Part shown: in pieces, positions 24,111 through 32,557 of the stretch
How positions within the stretch are numbered: position 1 is the first letter of the stretch
Layout of the letters: every line of letters starts with the position of its first letter
Assembly (NCBI RefSeq): GCF_014174215.1
Contig: NZ_JABEQL010000002.1
Span: forward strand, 1-64,000
Direction: 5' to 3'
DNA length: 64,000 bases
DNA from: Gluconacetobacter tumulicola
GTDB lineage: Bacteria > Pseudomonadota > Alphaproteobacteria > Acetobacterales > Acetobacteraceae
The notes under the pieces: generated by a model
The model's database searches: none
What the model was told of the DNA's origin: nothing
What the model saw: only the letters and a program-made list of their open reading frames with translations
Program-made: the position numbers and the translations under genes

Positions 24111-25202
24111 CTATTCCGGCCGTGCCGCTCCGGATGTCTGTTGGTTCATGGCGGTACCGGCAGGGCCGGCCGGCACGGTGCCGGTCGTGTTCGGCAAGGG
24201 AACGATGGGAGGTGCCGCGTCTGCGTACAGCTTGTGCATGACAATCACGATTCGTCGGTTCGCTGCCGCCGACGGAGTCGAGGGAATGGCCAGCGACCGG
24301 TCGGCTCTTCCGGATACGTCGAGGATATTGGTGTCCGGATAACCAGCCTTGACCAGTGCCTCCCTGGCGTAATCCGCACGCAGCGCGGATAGGGTCCAGT
24401 TGGACATGCTCCAGTTCCTGCCGGCGCGGTAAGTGTCGGCGTCGGTATAGCCGATGATCGAAATACGTTCCGGCATGGGGGCGAGCCATCTGGCGATTTC
24501 GGCCAGCATCTGTCGGCCCATGCGGTTGGGCGCGGGAGATCCGGAATCGAACATCGGCGTGTTGTTCGCATCCCGAAGCTCGATCCGGATGTCGTTTCGG
24601 CTGAAACTGACAGCAACGTTGGGGGTCGCGTTGTGCAAAGCGGGGTTTTGCCGGATGGCCTGCCGAAGGCTGGATGCCATATGTTCGATTTTGCCCTGTT
24701 CGTCGGCCGCATCGTTGGCGCCGACATACGCCGTGTTCTGGCCGCCACCGCTCTCGGGCCCGCCGATCGGGATGATGGTGGGGGCCTGTGGGATAAATTG
24801 TGTCCTGATCCCGTAGGTGATGTCGTCGGGAGAGCCGCCCCGCGTGGACGTGACGGGGTTCCGTTCGGCGCCGTGCTTTCCGGATTGCGGTGCGTTCAGG
24901 GATGCGTCGTCCTTGATCAGCTTGAATGACTTTCCCTCCGTGAGAGGGGAGGGCGCGGTGTCGAGCGCCCCATCCGTTGGTGGCACAATGGTCTTCGTAT
25001 CCGCCATGGGATTGAAGAACTGCGCGATGCCTTTGCGTTGCTCGTCCGTTGTCGCATTGAGGAGCCACATGACAAGAAAGAACGCCATCATGGCCGTCAT
25101 GAAGTCGGCGTAGGCGATCTTCCACGCTCCCCCATGATGGCTCTGCGTATCGGACTCTTCGCTACGCCTGATGAGGATGGGAGCTTTGTTGTTTCTCGCC
25201 AT
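24111..25202 (-). CDS. motB: Flagellar stator protein MotB
   Basis: The 363-residue protein has one membrane helix near residues 25-50 with the ion-binding aspartate in AYADFMTAMMAFFLVMWLL, as in proton-driven motors. A plug and linker region is followed by a C-terminal OmpA-like peptidoglycan-binding domain (about 215-340) with ISIIGYTDADTYR, NWSMSNWTLSALRADYARE and AANRRIVIVM. It anchors the stator to the cell wall. It lies 17 bp downstream of a small glycosyltransferase gene. Confidence 0.94.
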   Translation of the reverse strand: MARNNKAPILIRRSEESDTQSHHGGAWKIAYADFMTAMMAFFLVMWLLNATTDEQRKGIAQFFNPMADTKTIVPPTDGALDTAPSPLTEGKSFKLIKDDASLNAPQSGKHGAERNPVTSTRGGSPDDITYGIRTQFIPQAPTIIPIGGPESGGGQNTAYVGANDAADEQGKIEHMASSLRQAIRQNPALHNATPNVAVSFSRNDIRIELRDANNTPMFDSGSPAPNRMGRQMLAEIARWLAPMPERISIIGYTDADTYRAGRNWSMSNWTLSALRADYAREALVKAGYPDTNILDVSGRADRSLAIPSTPSAAANRRIVIVMHKLYADAAPPIVPLPNTTGTVPAGPAGTAMNQQTSGAARPE

Positions 25203-25219
25203 GAGGGATTACCGTGACC

Positions 25220-25984
25220 TTACAGGCCCTTGTGATGGACCATGCCGACGCGGCTGGACGGGTCTCCGCGATAGGCTGCGCGTCCTGCATGCGTCAAGGA
25301 AAGAGAGGTATCGAGCCAGACTTCTCCGCCGAGTTCGCGCCAGCGCCGGCAGAAGGTGAAATCCTCGCTGAGATAGGTTCCGGTCTCGGGATCAATGCTG
25401 GCGTCGAACAGTGCATGGTGCGGGCTGCCGTCTCCGCTGCCCGCGGCGTCGATCCGGCGGTATGCGGTTTCGGGATGGTGCTTGATCATGCGGGCGATCG
25501 CCTTCCGGCTGATCATCATGAAGCCGGTACCGGCGTAATGCGTCCGGATGAGCGGCCCTTTTTCCCATGTCTCGTGCATGGCATCGGTCTCTCCGACATA
25601 ACGAAGGGAGGCCGATTCCTGCGGTTCGCCACGCAGGATGTTTTCTTGCGTGCCTTTGTCCCAGAACCGATCCTTGATCGGATACATGCCCGCGATCAGG
25701 TCCTTGTCGGCCGCGAGAAGGCGTGCCGGCGCTTCTGCGGCGAATCCGATATCGGCATCGATGAAAAGCAGATGCGAGGCGTCGGACCGCGTGAAAAACT
25801 GGTGAACCAGGGTGTTGCGTGCCCGGCTGATCATCGCATCGTCGCCGAGCAGGGAGAGAGTCATCGGCGTCCGCATGACGCCGGTGCAGGCGATAACGGA
25901 CTCCATGTATTCCTGCGTTACCTGACCGCCGAAACAGGGCGTGGCAATGAATATCTTTGCGGTCTGTTGTTCTGTCTGTTCCAT
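25220..25984 (-). CDS. GT-A-fold glycosyltransferase-like protein in the motility operon
   Basis: The 254-residue protein has an N-terminal beta strand IFIATPCFGG, a nucleotide-sugar-binding DxD-type site in LLFIDADIGF, and YLSEDFTFCRRWRELGG near the C-terminus, all typical of GT-A glycosyltransferases. No signal peptide or membrane helix is visible, so it acts in the cytoplasm. The start at 25984 follows AGGAAAG; the longer frame is unlike the family. Placed between fliJ and motB, it may modify a flagellar component, but neither donor sugar nor target can be read from the sequence. Confidence 0.65.
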   Translation of the reverse strand: MEQTEQQTAKIFIATPCFGGQVTQEYMESVIACTGVMRTPMTLSLLGDDAMISRARNTLVHQFFTRSDASHLLFIDADIGFAAEAPARLLAADKDLIAGMYPIKDRFWDKGTQENILRGEPQESASLRYVGETDAMHETWEKGPLIRTHYAGTGFMMISRKAIARMIKHHPETAYRRIDAAGSGDGSPHHALFDASIDPETGTYLSEDFTFCRRWRELGGEVWLDTSLSLTHAGRAAYRGDPSSRVGMVHHKGL

Positions 25985-26154
25985 GCGCTTTCCTGGTCGC
26001 TTATGTCCATGGAGATGATCGTATCGTATCGTATCAGGCACCGTCATGTGCCGACCTCGATAAATAGCGATAGCGGGGGCATTCCACTTACTCAAGGATG
26101 AAACATGACAAAACCGACGATCATTTTGTTGGAATGATGCATGAACATTGAACG

Positions 26155-26580
26155 TCAACCTGGGGTCATGCGAACGCGGCGCGACAGATCGTCGATTTCG
26201 GCCAGTTCCCGGCGGGTGCGGATCTCTTTTTCCTCTTCCACCCGACGGTCCAGAATGGAGGTAGCCGCCTTCAGGTCCGCGTTGGCCTGCATGAGGGTTT
26301 GGCGCGCCTGGTCGGAGGTCCGGCTGGCGGCATGCAGGGCACTCCGGGCGCGTTCAACAGCTTGCTGTCCATAAGGCAGCCACTGACGGAAATCGTCCAG
26401 TGACGCGTGCCCCGACGTGGCTTCCAGCCGTTCGGTTTCGATCGCCGCCTGGCTGCTTTCCACCTGGCTGCGTGCCGCGTGCTCTCTGGCGAGTGCCTCG
26501 GCCATGATCGCCTTTGCCTGGTCGACCTTTGTCTTGTGAAGGCGGATCAGGGACCGTAATGCGCGTGTCCGGGAATTCAT
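26155..26580 (-). CDS. fliJ: Flagellar export chaperone FliJ
   Basis: The 141-residue product is almost entirely charged coiled coil, as expected of FliJ, the stalk that links the FliI ATPase ring to FlhA. Its start overlaps the fliI stop by four bases. Sequence conservation in this family is weak, so the call rests on length, coiled-coil character and the fliI neighbour. Confidence 0.85.
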   Translation of the reverse strand: MNSRTRALRSLIRLHKTKVDQAKAIMAEALAREHAARSQVESSQAAIETERLEATSGHASLDDFRQWLPYGQQAVERARSALHAASRTSDQARQTLMQANADLKAATSILDRRVEEEKEIRTRRELAEIDDLSRRVRMTPG

Positions 26581-28034
26581 CGCGATGTGCCGGTGGTCGA
26601 GAGCGCGCCACGCAGGGCATCGAAGCTTTCGGCGATCGTCGCGCTTTCATTGCGTGACTGCTTCAGGATGTTTTCGATTGCGGGCGCGACGCGGATGGCC
26701 CTGTCGGTTATGGCGTCGTTTCCCGCCCGGTAGGCGCCCAGGCGAACCATGTCCTGAATATCGTCCCAGGTTGAAAGATCGGTGCGCGCTTCCAGGACCA
26801 GGGCGTTTTCCTCCGCGGCGTTGCAGCCGGGAACCGTGCGCGAGAGAGAGCGGAGGACATTGACGGCCGGATATCGTCCGCCTTCGGCGATCCGCCGTTC
26901 CAATACGACATGCCCGTCGAGAATGCCTCGGACAGCGTCAGCGACGGGCTCGTTGTGATCGTCGCCTTCGACGAGGACTGAGAACATGGCGGTGATCTGG
27001 CCGGCCTTGCCATCCGGGCCGGCCAGACCGGGGCCTGCCCGTTCCAGCAGGCGTGGCAGTTCCGCGAAGACGCTGGGCGGATAGCCCCGGGTGGCGGGTG
27101 GTTCGCCGGAAGACAGGCCGATCTCTCGCAGGGCCTGGCAAAAGCGGGTGACACTGTCCATGAGCAGCAGGACCGATTTGCCCTGATCCCTGAAATATTC
27201 AGCCACGGCCATGGCCGAATAGGCGGCTTCCCGGCGCATCAGAGGGGAGGTGTCCGAGGTGGCGACCACGACGACCGATTTGGCCAGGCCTTCAGGGCCC
27301 AGATCGTCCTCCACGAACTCGCGGACTTCTCGGCCTCGTTCCCCGACGAGCGCGATAACAGCGACGTCGCAGTCGGTATTGCGCGCCAGCATGCCCATGA
27401 GGGTCGATTTTCCGACACCGGAGCCAGCGAACAGACCGAGCCTCTGCCCCTCGCGGCACGTCGTGAACAGGTTGAGCACCCGTACGCCCAGATCGATGCG
27501 TGGCCCGAGGCGGGCCCGCAGCCCGGCTTCCGGAGGTGGAGCATGCAGTCGGCATGGTTCCCCGCCCGGGGGCAGTGGGCCCTTGCCGTCGATGGGACGC
27601 CCCATCGGGTCGATGACGCGTCCCTGCCATAGGGGATTGACGACCAGTGTGCCGCCCGCCCGACGCTTTCGCTGTTCTGGGTCGTATAGCCGGAATGCTG
27701 CACGGCAGCCGGACCCTATGCCCGCCAATGCCCCGAAAGGCATGGCAACGGCCGTGTCACCTCGGAACGCGACGATTTCCGCATCCGTCTCACGTCCGTC
27801 CAGTCCGAAAATACAGACCCTGTCCCCGACTCCGGTGAAGTCGCGCATGCCGCTGAGGGAGACGGAAAGGCCGGTCAATCCGGTCACTCGGCCTTCCAGC
27901 ACGCCCACGGGAATATCGTGAAAGGGGCCGGCCACGACATTGCGGATCGCATCCAGGGTGCGGGCCATTCCGGTGCCAAGCGTATCATCGTCGGACGCTC
28001 TTGCTGTCCCGGTAGTCGATTCGGCAGGTTGCAT
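26577..28034 (-). CDS. fliI: Flagellum-specific ATPase FliI
   Basis: The 485-residue ATPase powers flagellar type III export. Walker A is GLFAGSGVGKST near residue 200, followed by VGERGREVREF and Walker B LLLMDSVTRF, then GEPPATRGYPPSVF, all FliI/F1-beta signatures. It forms a hexamer regulated by FliH. It lies between the DUF1217 gene and fliJ. Confidence 0.97.
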   Translation of the reverse strand: MQPAESTTGTARASDDDTLGTGMARTLDAIRNVVAGPFHDIPVGVLEGRVTGLTGLSVSLSGMRDFTGVGDRVCIFGLDGRETDAEIVAFRGDTAVAMPFGALAGIGSGCRAAFRLYDPEQRKRRAGGTLVVNPLWQGRVIDPMGRPIDGKGPLPPGGEPCRLHAPPPEAGLRARLGPRIDLGVRVLNLFTTCREGQRLGLFAGSGVGKSTLMGMLARNTDCDVAVIALVGERGREVREFVEDDLGPEGLAKSVVVVATSDTSPLMRREAAYSAMAVAEYFRDQGKSVLLLMDSVTRFCQALREIGLSSGEPPATRGYPPSVFAELPRLLERAGPGLAGPDGKAGQITAMFSVLVEGDDHNEPVADAVRGILDGHVVLERRIAEGGRYPAVNVLRSLSRTVPGCNAAEENALVLEARTDLSTWDDIQDMVRLGAYRAGNDAITDRAIRVAPAIENILKQSRNESATIAESFDALRGALSTTGTSR

Positions 28035-28168
28035 ATTGCGCTTACCCTGTCAGACAGGTTGCGCCTGCGCAAATCGCGAGGCTCGGAGACCGATGTCCTG
28101 GGAGTGGCATCGAGGTTTCTGCGTCCGACGTTCCGCGGTGCATTTTCTGTAATTCTGCGACAGCCTCC

Positions 28169-29947
28169 TCAAAACATGCCGGAATAAAGATTTCCGCTCG
28201 ACGAGGATGACGATGTATTGACACCGAAGAGTGCGGCAATGCCCGCTTTGCTCGAATCGCCACCATACAGATCCATCATGGTTGCCGGTTTGTCCGGCGT
28301 CTGCGGAGTGATCTGGAGCATGGCCAGATAACGTTCCGCATATTGCTGGATCTGCTTTGGAGTCCGCAGCTTGGTGAAATCTACCTTGCTTTTCAGCATC
28401 CGGATCTGCTGGTCGTAATCCAATGTGCCGAATGTCGACGGATCGTAGCCGGAGACCGTTTCCGCGACTTTCAGCAAGATGGGATCGGACATCAACTGCG
28501 CCAGGGAGGTGATGCTGCTCATCTTGCGCGTGAAGTAGAGGGCGTTGCCGACCCCGTTATCCTGGAAATCGTTGCTATTTTCGTACTGACTCAATTCGAA
28601 CTGCGACACGACATCTTTCATGTTGATCTTGGTCACGGTGTTCGTGACTTTACTGTCGGTCGTCAGGGTTGAATTCTGGCTCGGCGTCGAAGTCGAAAGA
28701 TTGGGGGGCTGAACATCGACGGTGTAGGTGACGCCGTTCATCTTCGCTTGCAATGCGGGGATAGTATGCGAATACTGCCCGTTGACTTTTAGAAGATTGC
28801 CGGTGCTGTCGAATGAAGTCGTAAATGTCGTGCTGGTGACCTGCGCGCCGTAGGGATCGATGATATAGGCCTGCCAGGTCGAGGGCGAGGCGGAGTCCTG
28901 AACCCATTTGACGGACAGGGTGGCCCGGTTGGCGGCGGCGACGCCGTTGGCGTCGTCCGATGTTTCGTTGGGGTCGAACGGTGCCGTGACGTAGGTCTGG
29001 TTCGTGCCCGAGAGGGTACCCAGCGTAATGGAGGGAAGTGTCAGGCTGATGCTGGAGCCTGACGGTGATGTCAGGCTGGCGACCTGGCTTTTACTGATGG
29101 TGCTGGACGTGCTGGACGGAGCCATGGTGACGCCGCCGGTTCCCCCAAGCGTCCCGAGATCAAGGCTGATGGATTGATGCGTGGTGCCGGTGCTGCCGGA
29201 TGGGGTGATATTCAGGGTAATGGGCAATGACACGGTGCTTCCGGCTCCGCCGGAGGTTACGGCCTTGCCGGTCGACATGTCGGTAGCGGACGCCAGGCTA
29301 CCGTCCTGGTTGAAGACGACCTGATAGGCGTTCGTATCGATTGTGGCATTGCCGTCCGCGTCATAGGCATTAACGGTCCAGATCCGCGGATTGCTTGAAT
29401 CCTGGGTCCATTTAAGGGCCACCTGATGGGCGTTGGATTGCGAATCATAAGTCGTGACGGGTGCCGTCGTATAGGTCTGGCCGGTCGCGTCGGCAGCGGG
29501 AAGGGTGGCGTTTACCGAAATGGTCTTCGTCGCGCTGTAGGTCTGGCTGACTACGGCGGAGGTTGCGTCGGGAGCAAAGGGTGACACGGAGGACGTGCCT
29601 TTGTTTTGCCCCCACATCTTGAAGGCATCGGCAAAGGCCAGCCATGCGGCGTTATTGGATGATTTGGCGAGGGACTTGGATGATGTCGGGTCCTGCGTCA
29701 ATAAGTCCTTGATGATGGCGGTTGCGTTGGACAGGGAACTGAGCCCATAGGCGCCCAGCACCACCTGCAGGACCGAATAATCCTTCAAGAGTCCATCAAC
29801 GGACGTAATCGACGCCGCATCCTTTTCGAACTTTGCGACTTCCTGCTTGGTGGTGGCGTCGGTCTTCGCGTAGGTCGCCGAGGCCGTCGCCTCGTTCTTG
29901 ATCGCAGAAATGTATGTCGAAATCGGAGAGGCGTTGGAGATGGACAT
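28169..29947 (-). CDS. DUF1217 flagellar protein with two inserted FlgE-D2-like domains
   Basis: The 592-residue protein begins (about 1-117) and ends (about 448-575) with halves typical of DUF1217, an alphaproteobacterial flagellar-locus family; see LLKDYSVLQVVLGAYGLSSL and YERYLAML-like helices with DFTKLRTPKQIQQYAERYL. Between them are two beta-rich segments with the hook-protein D2 signature: HQVALKWTQDSSNPRIWTV near 175 and ATLSVKWVQDSASPSTWQA near 345. The first is followed by LDLGTLGG, as in the FlgE of this window (LDLGTIGG). It lies between flhA and fliI. A surface-exposed axial or hook-linked protein exported by the flagellar system is inferred. Confidence 0.7.
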   Translation of the reverse strand: MSISNASPISTYISAIKNEATASATYAKTDATTKQEVAKFEKDAASITSVDGLLKDYSVLQVVLGAYGLSSLSNATAIIKDLLTQDPTSSKSLAKSSNNAAWLAFADAFKMWGQNKGTSSVSPFAPDATSAVVSQTYSATKTISVNATLPAADATGQTYTTAPVTTYDSQSNAHQVALKWTQDSSNPRIWTVNAYDADGNATIDTNAYQVVFNQDGSLASATDMSTGKAVTSGGAGSTVSLPITLNITPSGSTGTTHQSISLDLGTLGGTGGVTMAPSSTSSTISKSQVASLTSPSGSSISLTLPSITLGTLSGTNQTYVTAPFDPNETSDDANGVAAANRATLSVKWVQDSASPSTWQAYIIDPYGAQVTSTTFTTSFDSTGNLLKVNGQYSHTIPALQAKMNGVTYTVDVQPPNLSTSTPSQNSTLTTDSKVTNTVTKINMKDVVSQFELSQYENSNDFQDNGVGNALYFTRKMSSITSLAQLMSDPILLKVAETVSGYDPSTFGTLDYDQQIRMLKSKVDFTKLRTPKQIQQYAERYLAMLQITPQTPDKPATMMDLYGGDSSKAGIAALFGVNTSSSSSSGNLYSGMF

Positions 29948-30101
29948 CAGCCCGATCCTTGATACACTGCCATGGCATGGAAGACGCGACTATGATCTTG
30001 ATCGCATCTTTATAGGGCCTCCAGCCTGGCATGACCATACGTTCATTCTTGCAAGAGCGAGAAAGATTGTGGGGTGGCGTGCAATTTCTCCTGCCCCGAT
30101 G
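29948..30101. other. flhA to DUF1217 spacer
   Basis: A 154-bp gap with an A/T-rich centre (30000-30060) that may hold a promoter for the DUF1217 gene. No gene seen. Confidence 0.3.
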
Positions 30102-32291
30102 TCATGTAATGGTTGCGATCGTCTTGATTCGGGCGCGTGGATATATTTCGGATTGTGCAAGGACCGATACGCTGGGTCGTACGCGTTCCACGATCGAGCG
30201 CATGGAGTCCCGGACCGGCGTCGAAACGACGATGACCGGTACCTCGCCGGTGGAAGAGACGGTATTGAAGACCTCTCGGAGGCGCGCGACGAAACGGTTC
30301 AGCAGGGACGGCGGCATGGCCAAGCGCCGTTCCTCGCCCTGTCCCGCGATGTGGTTCATGAATTCCGCCTCCCATTCCGGAGACAGGGTGATCATCGGAA
30401 TATAGCCGCCCGGACCTTCCAGCGTGCTGCAGATCTGCCGGGAGAGGCGGACGCGCACATGGTTGGTCAGATTCTGGATGCCACGCAGGCCGAGGCCGCT
30501 GCCTTCCTGGATGCTTTCGAGAATGGTCGGAAGGTCGCGGATCGAAATGCGTTCGGCCAGCAACGATTGCAGGACGCGCTGGACCGTGCTGAGCGTCACC
30601 TGGGATGGAATCAGGTCGTTGACGAGCTTCTGCTGTTCGCGGGGCAGGTCGTCGAGGAGTGACTGGGTGGCGACATAGGTCAGAAGGTCGGGAAGATTTT
30701 GCCTGACCAGCTCGCTGAGATGCGTCACGATGACGCTGGCGGGGTCGACCACGGTGCATTTCAAGGCAATGGCCTTGGCCTTGAGGGAGGGGTCGATCCA
30801 CACGGCGGGCAGGCCGAATGCGGGTTCGGTCGCCTTGTCGCCGACAAGGGGAGGTGTGCCGCCGGACGGGCTCATGGCCATCAGCTTGCCGGGCTTCGCC
30901 TCGCCCGAACCGATTTCGATCTCCTTGAGCTTGATGATGTATTTGTCCGACGGAAGCAGGATATTGTCCTGTATCCTGATGGGCGGCGTCACGAAGCCCA
31001 TTTCGGTCGCGATCGCCCTGCGCAGCGCCTTGATCTGCTCGGTCAGTTGGGAATTCTCGCCGCTGGTCAGGGGCAGCAGGCCGAAGCCGAGTTCGAGACG
31101 CAGCAGGTCGAGCTTGAGAACGTCGGAAATCGGAGCCGTCGTCGGGGCTGGCGTGACTTCGGTCACGTCCCCGTCACTATCTTGGGTGGGCGTTTTGTGG
31201 CGCCACCAGGCTCCGGCGCCGGCCAGGGCGGCAATGGTCAGGAAGGGAAAGGCCGGCAGGCCGGGGAGCAGCGCGAAGCAGGTTGCCAGCACCGCGGCCA
31301 TGGCCATTGGTTTGGGATTGCCGCCCAGTTGCCGAACCAGGGTGACGTCGGCGGACCCGTCCGTACCGCCCTTCGTGACGACGATGCCGGCTGCGGTCGA
31401 GACCAGGAGGGCGGGAATCTGCGATACGAGCCCGTCGCCCACGGTCAGGGTCGTGAAGGTGCTGGCGGCCTCGTTCACGGGCATGCCATGGCGCAGCACG
31501 CCGATGGCCAGTCCGCCGACGATATTGATGCCCGTAATGATGATCGCCGCGATCGCATCGCCGCGCACGAATTTGGCGGCGCCGTCCATGGCCCCGTAGA
31601 ACGCGCTTTCTTCTTCCAGTTCCTTGCGCTTCAGGCGTGCCGTCCGGTCGTTGATCGCGCCGGAGGAGAGTTCGGCGTCGATCGCCATCTGCTTGCCCGG
31701 CATTGCGTCGAGGAAGAAGCGCGCCGCGACTTCCGCGATGCGGCCCGAGCCCTTGGTGATGACCATGAAATTCACCACCAGCAGGATGCAGAACACGATC
31801 CCGCCAATGACGACGTCCCCGCCCATCAGGAAGCCGCCGAACGCGGCCACCACATGGCCGGCGGCATATGCGCCTTCATTGCCGTGGCTGAGGATCAGCC
31901 GCGTGGTTGCGATTTCGAGTGCCAGTCGCAGGAGGGTCGTCAACAGGAGAAGGGTGGGAAAGGAGGTGAACTCGACCGGCTTCTCAAGGAACAGCGACAC
32001 CATGAGGACCAGCGCGGAGGCGGTGATCGACAGCGACAGCCCCATGTCGAGGACAAAGGTTGGCAGCGGAACAATGAGGATGGACAGAAGCAGCAGGACA
32101 CCGATCGCGAGGCCGATGTCCGTTCCCGGGATCAGGGACCGCCAGGAAAGCGAATTCAGGCTGCCGCGCAGCACATTGTTCGAAAGCGCCATGCCGCGGG
32201 AAAGCGACAGGAACCGCCGCACGGAGCGGTTCCTGTCGGTCAGCTTACCGTCGCCGGGCTGTGCGATTGTGCTGCCATTGACGGGGTCCAA
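30102..32291 (-). CDS. flhA: Flagellar export gate protein FlhA
   Basis: The 729-residue protein has about eight N-terminal membrane helices, with the conserved cytoplasmic loop containing MPGKQMAIDAELSSGAI and TARLKRKELEEESAFYGAMDGAAKFVRGDA (FHIPEP family). A large C-terminal domain (about 370-729) docks FliH-FliI, FliJ and chaperone-substrate complexes. The listed start is TTG at 32291 behind AAGGAAA; an ATG at 32192 would give 696 residues, nearer to typical FlhA. It is the first gene of the long minus-strand run ending at flgD. Confidence 0.95.
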   Translation of the reverse strand: MDPVNGSTIAQPGDGKLTDRNRSVRRFLSLSRGMALSNNVLRGSLNSLSWRSLIPGTDIGLAIGVLLLLSILIVPLPTFVLDMGLSLSITASALVLMVSLFLEKPVEFTSFPTLLLLTTLLRLALEIATTRLILSHGNEGAYAAGHVVAAFGGFLMGGDVVIGGIVFCILLVVNFMVITKGSGRIAEVAARFFLDAMPGKQMAIDAELSSGAINDRTARLKRKELEEESAFYGAMDGAAKFVRGDAIAAIIITGINIVGGLAIGVLRHGMPVNEAASTFTTLTVGDGLVSQIPALLVSTAAGIVVTKGGTDGSADVTLVRQLGGNPKPMAMAAVLATCFALLPGLPAFPFLTIAALAGAGAWWRHKTPTQDSDGDVTEVTPAPTTAPISDVLKLDLLRLELGFGLLPLTSGENSQLTEQIKALRRAIATEMGFVTPPIRIQDNILLPSDKYIIKLKEIEIGSGEAKPGKLMAMSPSGGTPPLVGDKATEPAFGLPAVWIDPSLKAKAIALKCTVVDPASVIVTHLSELVRQNLPDLLTYVATQSLLDDLPREQQKLVNDLIPSQVTLSTVQRVLQSLLAERISIRDLPTILESIQEGSGLGLRGIQNLTNHVRVRLSRQICSTLEGPGGYIPMITLSPEWEAEFMNHIAGQGEERRLAMPPSLLNRFVARLREVFNTVSSTGEVPVIVVSTPVRDSMRSIVERVRPSVSVLAQSEIYPRARIKTIATIT

Positions 32292-32557
32292 GATGCCGCT
32301 TTTCCTTTCGTATGCCGGCTGTGGTTATGACGATCTCGGCATGATCGCCATGGCCGGGAAGCCTGGGCGGCTGTTCTGTGGCATGGAAGGGTACAGACCC
32401 GGTTTCTGGGCCTGATAAGTACCGCTATAGTCGGCTTTGAGCAAGGCGCGAAAATGGTGCCGGCGGGGAATCGGGACTCTTTCGGCCGATATATGCGCCG
32501 GGTGGCGCGAGGCAGGGGCTGGGGGGATGCGGCTCCGGACAAGGTAGGGTGGGATTT

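Noticed and set aside
26010-26040. CGTAT short tandem repeat upstream of the GT-A gene, considered as CRISPR or satellite
   Set aside because: Only about three imperfect 5-bp units; too short for anything but a local repeat in a leader.
30699-32330. 543-codon plus-strand frame opposite flhA
   Set aside because: Gln/Gly/His/Arg-rich shadow of flhA; it starts and stops without ribosome site or similarity.
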